DNA from: Hordeum vulgare subsp. vulgare
Taxonomy: Eukaryota; Streptophyta; Magnoliopsida; Poales; Poaceae
NCBI RefSeq assembly: GCF_904849725.1
Contig: NC_058522.1
Location: 433,409,529-433,473,528, forward strand
Reading direction: 5' to 3'
Length of the DNA: 64,000 nt
The notes below the pieces were generated by a model. The model did no database searches. It had not been told where the DNA came from and saw nothing but the letters and a program-made list of their open reading frames with translations. The stretch's first letter is position 1, and every line of letters begins with the position of its first letter. The position numbers were made by a program, and so were the translations under genes. Shown here in pieces: positions 34,045 through 43,945 of the stretch.

Positions 34045-34254
34045 CTACTCCGGCAACCCCACCAACATCTTCTCGATCGGATTCTTCATGAGAAACCATT
34101 GCTTTCCATCTCTCCTCTTGAGCTTGGAGTTCATAGAGTTTGGCAACTTCTTCTTTGCAAAGGTCTTGGGAAACCTTGGTTTAACTTCTCTCTTCTCATA
34201 AGGGCAATCGTTGGAGAAGTGGGTGGTTTCCTCACAGTTGTAGCATTTTCTCAC
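34045..34254 (-). pseudogene. gag: Element G Gag zinc knuckle
   Basis: CYNCEETTHFSNDC (34245-34204) is a CX2CX4HX4C knuckle that would bind element RNA. It is flanked by basic residues (KREVKPRFPKTFAKKKL). Confidence 0.85.
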
Positions 34255-34359
34255 CTTCTTCTTCTGGAATCTTCCCTTGTATTTTCCTGCACTAAACTTC
34301 TTTACAAAGAGGGCAATGTCTTCATATGATGTGCTCTCATCAGAGTCAATCTCATCACC

Positions 34360-34393
34360 ATCTTCATCATCATCATCATCATCATCATCATCT
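34360..34393 (-). repeat. (GAT)n microsatellite encoding an Asp run in G's Gag
   Basis: TCATCATC... on the plus strand; on the coding strand it reads as a run of Asp with Glu. An in-frame trinucleotide repeat that can change length without breaking the frame. Confidence 0.8.
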
Positions 34394-34503
34394 TATTCTT
34401 ATTCACTTTGCTCTTCCTCACATACATGCTTGGCCTTCAAAGCAAGATTGAGCTTTCATGTTGAGGTACCATGCATGGCAACATGTTTTGTAGCATTTGC
34501 CTT

Positions 34504-35045
34504 TCACTCTTCGAATAGCTGGAAAGTGGATATGATGTCATCCGGAGTCATTTCCTTGAACCCATGATGTTGTCTTATATCCCACACCATTTGGCGATGA
34601 TATGGATCAAGGGCATGAAGCAACTTGTCCACGATAAATCTCTTAGTCGAGTTGAATACATCGTGTGTCTTGTCACAGTCACACAACTCAATGTCGGCGG
34701 TGAGAGTCATGAGCCACTCTAGAAGCTGCTTGGGGGATTCACCTTTTTCCATACAAAAGTTTTGCAATTGCCCCTTGGCAATTTTATACTGAGCAAGCCG
34801 GAGGGTGGAGGTATCGGTCTTGGTCCTTACAATGTTGTCCCATAATTCCTTGGCACTTGTGATGTGTATGTAAGGTCTCTGTTGCTTATTATTCATTCCT
34901 TTCCTTATGCACATGATTGTGGTGTCGTTGAGATGCTTGTCATAAGTTTCTCTTAGAGTGAGATTCTTTGGGTCGACGGGGTGGTAGTCATGCTCTAGAA
35001 TGTCCAAAATTTCATCATTGGCGTACCTAAGAGGATCCTGCATAT
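34504..35045 (-). pseudogene. gag: Element G Gag, main domain
   Basis: About 180 open codons, including HYHPVDPKNLT-like, RPYIHITSAKELWDNIV, RLAQYKIAKGQLQNFCMEKGE and DPYHRQMVWDIRQHHGF. This is the core fold of Copia Gag. The frame is cut at 35045 by solo LTR B and continues in phase at 57684. CATAT (35041-35045) is B's left duplication copy. Confidence 0.88.
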
Positions 35046-36151
35046 TGATACGTCTCCAACGTATCTATAATTTTTGATGGTTTCATACTATTATCTTGTA
35101 AAATTTTGGATGTTTTGTATGCCTTTTATATATTTTTTGGGACTAACTTATTAACTCAGTGCCAAGGGCCAGTTCCTATTTTTTCCATGTTTTTGACCCC
35201 TTTCAGAGGAGGATTTTAAACAGAGTCCAAACAGAACGAAACTGCCAAAAATATTTTTTCCGAAACACAAGAAGATCGGGAAGCTTGAGAATCAGCGTAG
35301 GGGCCCAGCAGGGACCCCACAAGCCCCCTAGCTGCGGCCAAGGGGGCCGGCACCTCCGACGCTTGTGGGCTCCCTAAGCCACCTCTGCCCTAGGTCTTGC
35401 GCCTATAAATTCCCTAAAATCCCAGAAAAAATCAGGAGATCATCGAAAGTACTTTTCCGCCGTCGCAAGCTTCTCTATCCGCAAGATCCCATCTCGGGCA
35501 CGTTCTATTGCCCTGCCGAAGGGGGGATTCGGATACGGAGGGCTTATTCATCAACACCATGACCTCTCCGATGATGCGTGAGTAGTTCACCACAGACCTA
35601 CGGGTCCATAGCTAGTAGCTATAGATAGCTTCTTCTCTCTCTTGGATCTTCAATACAAAGTTCTCCATGATCTTCATGGAGATATATCTGATGTAATCTT
35701 CTTTTGCGGTGTGTTTGTCGAGATCCGATGAATTGTGGATTTATGATTATATTATCTATGAATCTTATTTGAGTTTCTTCTGATCTCTCTTATGCATGAT
35801 TTCATATCCTTGTAATTCTCTTTGAGTTGTAGGTTTTGTTTGGCCACCCTCATCTATGATTCTTGCAATGGGAGAAGTGCTTGGTTTTGGGTTCATACCG
35901 TGCGGTGACCTCACCCAGTGACAAAAGGGGTAGCGAGGCACGCATCGTGTTGTTGCCATCAAGGGTAAAACGATGGGGTTTTCATCATTGGTTTGAGTTT
36001 ATCCCTCTACATCATGTCATCTTGCTTAAGGCGTTACTCTATTCGTCATGAATTCAATACACTAGATGCATGTTGGATAGCGGTCGATGTGTGGAGTAAT
36101 AGTAGTAGATGCAGGAAGTATCGGTCTACTTGTCTCGGACGTGATGCCTAT
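35046..36151 (+). repeat. Solo LTR B, left part
   Basis: Contains CCCACAAGC (35316-35324) and GCTTGTGGG (35361-35369), the same palindrome arms as in A, C and D, then TATAAAT at 35403-35409. Ends at 36151 in CCTAT, the left duplication copy of D. Confidence 0.85.
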
Positions 36152-36583
36152 TGATACGTCTCCGTCGTATCTACTTTTTCGAACTTTTTGCCCTTGTTTT
36201 GGACTCTAACTTGCATGATTTGAATGGAACTAAGCCGGACTGACGTTGTTTTCAGCAGCATTGCCATGGTGTTGTTTTTGTGCAGAAATGAAAGTTCTCG
36301 GAACATCCTGAAAATTTATGGAGATTTTTTCTGGAATAAAAGAAAAATACCTGCACAAAGATCCATCGGATGGGGCGTGCCAGTGGGCCACAAGCCCCTG
36401 GGCCGCGACCACCCCCTATGGTCGCGCCGTGAGGGCATGTGAGGCCCACGTGGCACCACCGCACCCAATCTCAGCTCTATATCTTCTGTTTCTCCTGGAA
36501 AAAAAAATCAGAGAGAAGGTTTCATCGCATTTTGCGATACGGAGGCGTCGCCACATCCTGTTCTTCATCTAGAGGGCAGATCT
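36152..36583 (+). repeat. 5' LTR of element D, left part
   Basis: Starts TGATACGTCTCCGTCG. Palindrome arms at 36383-36397 and 36433-36449, where GCATGTG replaces the usual GCTTGTG. TATA-like CTATATCT near 36477. Ends in GATCT (36579-36583), E's left duplication copy. Confidence 0.92.
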
Positions 36584-39106
36584 TGTAGCGACCCGACTCA
36601 AAAACGAGTCAAGCCTCTGTGTTTCTGTGCCATCCCTGGATCAGTATGGTAGCACACATAGTTGTGACGCCCTCGATTTAATCGTACGCTAATCATACAC
36701 GCAAATGCGTACGATCAAACCCAAGGACTCATGGGGAGATATCACAACACAACTCTAGACACAAATAAAATAACATCAGCTTCATATTACAAGCCAGGGG
36801 CCTCGAGGGCTAGAATACGAAAGCTCGATAAACACACGAGTCAGCGGAAGCAACAAATATCTGAGTACAGACATAAAACATGGGGTGCCTTAGAGAAGGC
36901 TAGCACAAAAGATACAACGATCGAACGAGGCGAGGCCTCCTGCCTGGGAACCTCCTAACTACTCCTGATCATCAGCGGCCTCCACGTAGTAGTAGGCACC
37001 ATCGGGGTAGCAGTCGTCGGCGGCGGGGACCTCCATCTCCTGGGCTCCATCATCTGGTCGCAGCAAACGGATCAAGGGGACAAGGGGGGAGCAAAGCAGC
37101 GGTGAGTACTCATCCAAAGTACTCGCAAGTCTTACATCAGAACTATTCTAAATATGCATCAGTATCAAAGAAGGGGGTTATATGTGGACTGACTGCAGCA
37201 ATGCAAGAATAGAGAGAGAAGGCCTAGTCCTATCGAAGACTAGCATCTTCAGGGTCTTGCAGCAATAGACGAGAGTAGAACACGGGTAACACATTAATAG
37301 TCATATTGTTGCAGCAATATTAAAGTGAGGTCACGCCTAAAGATCCTCCCTCGACTCCCTGCGAGGAAGCAATCCCGAGGCAAACTAATTCCAGTTAAGT
37401 AACAATTGTAGTTGTATAAGATCGGGGCACAACTCCAAGTCGTCCTGTAACCGTGGACACGGCTATCCGAATAGTTAATTTTCATCCCTGCAGGGGTGCA
37501 CCACATGTCCCGTCACGCTCGATAACACTCTGGCCGGACATACTTTTCTGGGTCCTGCCCGGCCTCGGAATATCGACACGTCGCAGCCCCACCTAAGACT
37601 AATCAGAGAGGCCAGCCCGCCGGTCTAAATCCTAAGCACAAAGGGTTCGTGGGCCCAGTTCCCCTTCACGCTCCTGCACGTGGCGTGGGCAGCCGACGTC
37701 AGTCCTAGCATCCCTTAATCACAAGCGCGATGCATCTCGGGACCACTCGGGCGCGCGCCGCTACACTGCTGGCATCTGAAAAGCTTCGGCTGATACCGCG
37801 ACGCCGAGTACCCATAATTCTTCCCGCGTAGCCGGTTAGTGCGAAAAGGTCTCCGACCAACCCATATCAAATACCCAAATCCATTAGCTTTTTAATTAGG
37901 CCAACAACACAGTCTCGCGGGAATCCACCTGTCTTACAACAAATCACCAATGATCCCAGTAACATGGTCGAGTAACTGTGTGGTCGTAACATCGGGGGGA
38001 ATCCGAGGTATCACCCTCGTTGGATCCCGAACGATGTACCCGTCAAGGTGGGCTTAGAGGAATCACCCTCGGGGGTCCCACACTCGCGGGGTTGCACGAC
38101 AGGGGCGTCATCGGGAATGGTGAAAGAGGAATCACCCTCGATAACCATGACCGACTAGCTATACTACAGAGATATCATCAGGAGTACTTAGCGAGGTGTC
38201 ACCCTCGGTACCCGATAGTATCCATGTAGCGTCGTACAACGAAGGGGGTGAACGTGCTGTGTCGGGTCTGGCTCGTCGATCAAAGATCGAGATTTGAAAA
38301 CAAGCGGGGCAACTGAGCTACGGGGTCAGAGGGGATGACTGCTCCACCTATACTAAGCATATTAAAAGTACAGGACTGAAAGTAGCAGTTCATCAAAAAC
38401 AGGCTATGCATCAGATATAGGAGCTAACTACAACAGTAGCAAAATACTAATGCAAGCAGTAGGAAGAAAGACATAGGCGATATAGGAATGATCAAGGGGA
38501 GTTTGCTTGCCTTGCTGCTCTGCGGCAAAGGACTGATCGGCAGGGTCGTAGATGTACCCGGCAGCAGCGTCAGTCTCGGGGTCTACTGGTAAGAAGAGGG
38601 GGAAGAAACAATAAATAATAGCGCCGATGCAACACAAAGCATGACATGGAAAGATGCAGGCTAGACATGAGCTAACGCAGCAACATCCGTCATAGACGGG
38701 TCAGAAGAATATCTGACGATATTTTCCGGGTCTCGGGCTACTACCGGTTATACTGGAAACGATGGAAAAGTTCCATGTTTGCTATGCTAGGGACGCGTGA
38801 CAGACGAACGGGCCGTGTATCCGGGTTCGTCTCGCTTTGCTGATCAACTTTCATGTTAAAATTATTTTGATCTGACTTACGGATTATTTTATATTAATTT
38901 TCAAAGTTTTATTAATTATTTAGGAATTAAAAACAGATTTAAAAGATTTAATAAAATCCTATTATGACATCATCGCGATGTCAGGCTGACATCAACATTT
39001 GACCGGTCAACTGACCAGCGGGTCCCGAACGTCATAGGCACAAGTTTTTATTTAAGATTAAATATTAATTAATCAGATTAATTTAGTGGGGGACCCACGT
39101 GTCATA

Positions 39107-39236
39107 CTCTAATTGTTCTAATTAATTAATTTAACTAATATATCTATTTATTTAATTCATTAACTCATTAATTAATTATTATATCTATTTATTTATTTAT
39201 TTGATAAAAAACATTATTTTTATTTATTTATATTAA
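39107..39236. repeat. AT-rich simple sequence in F
   Basis: Repeated TTAAT and TTTA units, e.g. ATTTATTTATTTATT near 39188, with a (CT)n run at about 39469-39484 further on. No gene. Confidence 0.75.
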
Positions 39237-39555
39237 CTATCGCGTGGGGCCTCCCTGTCATATACAGCAGGTGCATTGGCCCCACCGGTAAGTGACCCAA
39301 GGCCATCTACTCATCTATTTTATTAGATACCTAACCGTGCAAATACCGTATTCCTCTAAATATCCATATACGCAAATACATACATCACATCTCATACATA
39401 CATACCTACATACGCATTTAATACATCATTTGTTTTTATTCATTTTTCTTTTCTCTCACAACACTCATCTCTCTCTCTCTCTCTGTTAACACACAAAGAA
39501 CTCTGTGCTAACTCCAACTCAACCTAGAGGAACCAAATATTCAAATCCTCCTACC

Positions 39556-40400
39556 GGAGTCTACCGTCGACGGATCGAGGTCCCGTTTGCCGGGACGGAA
39601 CCGGGACGGCGAGGAGATCGACATGGTGGGAGGAGCCCGAGGAGGGGCTCACCGACGGTGACGAGACGGCCCGATGAAGCCGGAGTTCGCACGAAGGTGA
39701 CGGTGGAGACGGCGTGGTTCCGGTGGTGGAGGGGACGGTGATGATGGTGATGATGCGCCGGCGAGGGGGAGCCGGCCGAATCCGGCGTGGTGGAGGTGTC
39801 TCCCTGCCCTGTCCCTCCCGGACCGAGCGGGAGAAGGCCGACGGGGACCGGGGTGGTAGGCCGGCGAGGTGGGGGCCGAGGCAGCCGGGGCCCCCTGCCG
39901 GTGGGGTGGAGGCCGAGGGGCTGGCCGGCACGATGGAGGTGGGGTCTCGCTGGCCGGGAGGAGGAGAGGCCGCCGGGGGGGGGGGGGGGCTGCCGGCGGG
40001 AGGGGGAGAGGCCGCCGGGGGGGCTGCTCGCCGATGGGGGGGGGAGGCGCGCCGGCCAGGGAGGGGCGCCGGCCGAGGTGGGCGAGGTGGAGAGGAGGGG
40101 GCGACGGGAGTAGAGAGGGGGATCTGCGGGAGGGAGAGGGGGTCGTGGGGAGGGGGCGAGATGGGGTGGCCGAGGGAGAGAGTCACAGGAGGTGGGGGTG
40201 AACGAGAGGTGGGGAGGGGCCTCTCGTGGGGTGAGGGGCAGTCGGTGGGGGGTGGGCCCCCCCACGAGGGGGGTGGCTGGCGGCGGCGCTCAGGGGGGGG
40301 GAGGGAGTAGCGAGGGGGGAGGTGGCGGCTCCCTCACCAGGGAGCTAGGGTTTGGCCGGTTGGGCCGGTGGGTGGCCCTGCTGGGCCGGGGGAGTGGGGT
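39556..40400. other. Very GC-rich, G-skewed tract in F
   Basis: Over 800 bp of purine/G-rich sequence on the plus strand with many G-runs, the longest of about 15 G near 39975-39990. Long frames occur on both strands because stops are rare in such DNA; none resembles a protein. On the minus strand it would be a C-rich leader of the LTR transcript. Confidence 0.75.
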
Positions 40401-42174
40401 TGCTTTCTTTTTTTTTTTGTTTCTTTTTGTTTTATTTTGCCTTTTCCCTTTTCTATAATTTTTTCTTTCATTATTTATTTTACTATTTGATTTTTCTTTT
40501 TTTAAATACTTTCTTTTACAATTTATTATACATAATTTTAATTCTTTCTTTCATAACATAATCTTCTAAAATTTGTAATGAACTTATAAAGTACTTTACT
40601 TTTGTTTTCAAATTTGAAATCCCGGACAAACTCGAATCAACGTGGGTCTGAGGTGGGAATTCGATGACGTGGCATCATTAGCGGGTGATCACTGTAGCTT
40701 AATCACAATAATTACTGTAGCAAAAGTCGAGGATGTCACAACAGTACATCAATGTATATATCAAAGTGCAATCACATGTAAATAGCGTAAAACTGATATA
40801 TACCTTAAATATCTCAGCGGAAGCGGTCAAGGGAGTGGAGTCCCAATAAACACCAACGGCAAGTTGAGTGTAGACCGTAACCCTGAATCGTACTCTTACT
40901 CGTCGAAGAAAAATATCTGCAACATAAGACGTTGCAGCCGTGTAGGTCAGCATATTGAATCTAATCTACACCACTGGATAAAGATCTAAGGGTTACAAAA
41001 AGAATAGAAGAAAGAACAGACGGAAGAGAGAGTCTACCGGCAGTGGGGGCAGCTCCGGCGAGGGTGACGTCGCCGGCGAGGGGGAGGGCTCCGGGGCGGT
41101 GGAGAGGACGGGGCGATGGCAGCGGTGGTAGTCCTCCGGCAAGGAGGGGCGTCGGGCGGAGCGGGGCAGCTCGGGTGCTGCTCCTAGGGGGCGGGGCAGA
41201 AGGTTGCAGGAGCTTTGGCTCCGGCGGGCGGCGGCAGGGGAGGCTCGGGCGGCGGCTCGTCGGGGTTAGGGCGGGAACGGGGCGGTCGGGGGCGGTGGAG
41301 TTTATATAGGCCAGGGGGGAGGAAAGGAAGGGGGAGAGGGAAATCGGGGAAGGAATCCCGAGTTCTGGGGGTGGCTCGGTCTCGGGCATGATTTTGGAAG
41401 GAGAGGGAAGAAGATGACCGACGGGGGGAGAGACTCGGCCAGGGGGCCCAGCGGTCATAGAGAGGAGGCGGGGGAAGGAAGGAAAGGTCGGCCGAGATTT
41501 AAGGGGTTAGTCCCTGGCGGCGGGGGTTTCGGCCCACGGCCTTATCATGCGCTCGGGGCGGCGGCTTAAAAAAAACCTTTCCTATTTTCTAACTTTTTCC
41601 GAAACAGAAAACAAATGCGAATAAAGAGGAAGTAAATCAAAATATTAATATAGGGTATTATATACCAAAAAAATCAGAAAAATAAAATATAGATGATGTG
41701 CATTTTTCCACGGCAAAAATAAAAACTTCAGAAAAAATTATTTCACAAAATTGCCTAAAAGGTTTATTTTCTTTTGCAAATAATTTTCAAATGACCCTCT
41801 AAGTTTGAGGGTTCAAATAACTTTCAAAATGCCCGTGGGTTTGAGGGTCATGTTCCTCCTCTCTTTTCTGTTTGACAGAAAGTATTTTCCGGCATTTCTT
41901 GCACGAAGAAAACGAATGGAAATGCAAAAGAATTCAATGCAAATATCTCCGCTCAAATTATTTATAGTTGAAGAAGTCATGTCATCTTCTCTCTTTGCTT
42001 TTAAAAGCTTGAATTTGAATTCACCGGAGAAGGGGAAAGTCATTTTATTCCCTCTCATTCAAAAGTTTCAAAAAGTTTCAAATTTCACACAAGTTTCAGT
42101 CACTCAGCAAACAGTCAAACAAACTAATAATAATTATATTAACATTCCAAAATTTATAATTTTGGGATGTTACA

Positions 42175-42978
42175 AACTACCACACTTAAAATGAATCTCG
42201 TCCTCGAGATTCGAAGAGGCTAGAAAGAAAGGTTAGGGTTTGGGGGTCTTCTAACAAATCCAATCTTCGGCAAGGTGGGATGCTACCACACTTAAAATGA
42301 GAGCTACTGGTCCCTCAAAATGCTTTAACGATCCTCTGGGTTTTGGCATCTGACTCCTCAGAGTCTTCATATTAAATCCTTTGGTGATGCTCTCCCGTTG
42401 ATATAAGCTTCTTCCATCACTGGGTCTTCTTAACTGACAGTCTCGTGGTCAATTCTAAATAACCTATCGATCGTTCTCATGGTGGTCTACCATTTGTGGT
42501 TATCCTGCAAAGAGAGGGGTCTTGGTTTCATCCTCACCGTAAAATTTCCTACGCGTGACAACAAGTGCCATGTACATGGGCTTTCATTATACCATTCTAA
42601 GGCTCAAACAAAAGCTTCAAAGGACGTCGTCTCTCACTATGGGTAAGTCTCTTAGATTTACCATTCCGAATAGCAAGAGAATGACAATAGTAAGTCGTCA
42701 TGGTGGCCAAGCCATGTCGCACTGAAATCATTACCTTGTATAAGGCTTAGTGAATCTCGTATTCTAACACTTGGACATCCTCACAAGCATTGCAGAGTTT
42801 CGCTTGTCCACGAACGAAGTTCGGATAAATCCAATGATTCTGCAAGCTGAACAAAACATCTATCATATCTTCACAACTCTCAGATTTTCGTATGCTCCTA
42901 AGAAAACGTTTGCTGATACAAGTTTCTTTCCCCAAAAAGATAGTACTTGATCCTTGTTAGTCCCGGGGTCTGTGGGTT
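42175..42978 (-). other. Element E internal region after gag, with weak polypurine tract
   Basis: No gene. On the minus strand TTTTAAGTGTGGTAG precedes the 3' LTR, a decayed form of the purine tract usual here. The same sequence occurs a second time about 106 bases upstream (plus strand 42177-42193 and 42283-42300: CTACCACACTTAAAATGA). Confidence 0.7.
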
Positions 42979-43440
42979 TCAGGCATACTTGGGGTAAATG
43001 TGACACGCCGCTGGGTAGTGGGTGGTTCCTTCACACAAGAAACATGTTACCTGACTAGTTGGGCATTCCTCCGCTGGGTGATTTTCTTCACAATGAGTGC
43101 AGCCATCCTTGTGTTCCTCCTGGGTGTGTCCTATTTCTCCACAAATCTTGCATGCACAAGTCTTCTTCTTCGGATTATCATAGCACTTGTGAATAAGTCG
43201 GGATCTTAACAGAGTCTTCTTGAATTCGTCCCAGGTTTCTGCTCCGCTAAATCCTTGTATGGCATGATGCATTTTCCACCAGATAGCAGCACTTTGGGTA
43301 AAGTACTAAAGAGCGTGTGCAACTTCATACTTCCTGGAAATCAAATTGCTCTCGAAGTAGTTCTCCATGTTCTGAATCCATATTTCAACTTCCAGCTGGG
43401 TCATTGGTCCAGAGATTACCAGTCCAGCTTCATACGCCAT
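42979..43440 (-). pseudogene. gag: Element E Gag remnant with zinc knuckles
   Basis: Minus strand from ATG 43440: MAYEAGLVISGPMTQLE, WIQNMENYFESNLISRKYE, then TAG at 43308-43306 in the same frame, then WWKMHHAIQGFSGAETWDEF and a Cys/His array. The last knuckle CFLCEGTTHYPAAC is a standard CX2CX4HX4C. The middle one (CTHCEENHPAEEC) is one residue short, and the first (CKICGEIGH...) has its last Cys displaced. It is a Gypsy Gag without following protease or RT. Confidence 0.85.
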
Positions 43441-43929
43441 CTATTGGGTCCAACGTTTTTGGGATGAGATGAGTAAGAGAGAGAGGGAAAGAGGGAGATA
43501 CACACAATACAAACAATATTTTTGAGAATAGGTTTTATTTGTGGCTGTCTAAAAACACACACCAATGACGGCTCACAAATCATCGTATCTAACGTGGGTA
43601 TATAACAGGGGTTTGGACTTCTAATGGTCATATAAATATTCGAACGCTTCAGGGTCTTCGAGTTCTTCGGGTCTTGAGAGTCCTCTGTTGGTGTAGCTTC
43701 AATTCTTCAAACCCGTGGTGAAATCCTCTTTACTTTGAAGTAGAACTCCGTTGATTCTTCATGAGGTCGAAGGGGTAAGGGGATTGTATAACTATTTGAG
43801 GTGAGAGAGAATATTTGATGAAATCAAAAGAGATGAGAAGTGAAAGGTGTTCTCGAAAATAAGATTTTTTGAGAGATCCTATCCTAAGAAGTTTCCAGTT
43901 TCTAGGGTCACGTCCTACAGTCAACATGT

Positions 43930-43941
43930 GCTCTGATACCA
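43930..43941 (-). other. Primer-binding site of element E (initiator tRNA-Met)
   Basis: TGGTATCAGAGC on the minus strand, four bases from the LTR. It fixes the element's direction. Confidence 0.92.
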
Positions 43942-43945
43942 TTTC

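Larger units (their letters stand above)
36663..40740 (-). mobile_element. Solo LTR F, about 4.08 kb
   Basis: Starts TGTGACGCCCTCGA and ends CGAGGATGTCACA, with flanks ATAGT (36658-36662) and ACAGT (40741-40745). The matching uninterrupted site in E's other LTR reads ACAGT once, so the insertion is real and one base of a duplication copy changed. No internal domain or second LTR. The size and the non-coding nature recall the LTRs of Sukkula/Erika-type LARD elements. The minus orientation is inferred from the resemblance of its ends to E's. Confidence 0.78.
36584..42174 (-). repeat. 3' (left) LTR of element E, with F inside and an internal deletion
   Basis: Outer part 36584-36662, then F, then 40741-42174. 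Compared with the right LTR it lacks the counterpart of about 44240-46223: sequence runs from CAGCATATTGAAT straight to CTAATCTACACC at 40960. A minus-strand TATA box (CTATATAAA) lies at 41301-41309. A GC-rich stretch with open but meaningless frames follows in the transcript direction. Confidence 0.9.

Noticed and set aside
39551..40310. Long overlapping open frames on both strands in F (up to about 230 codons)
   Set aside because: They lie in a very GC-rich, low-complexity tract where stops are rare. The products are Pro/Arg/Gly-rich with no known domain and occur on both strands at once.
40961..41458. 165-codon Pro-rich frame in E's left LTR, repeated at 46333-46722
   Set aside because: It is part of the GC-rich LTR leader. 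The two LTR copies do not keep the frame the same way (165 versus 129 codons, diverging near the start), and no domain is recognisable.
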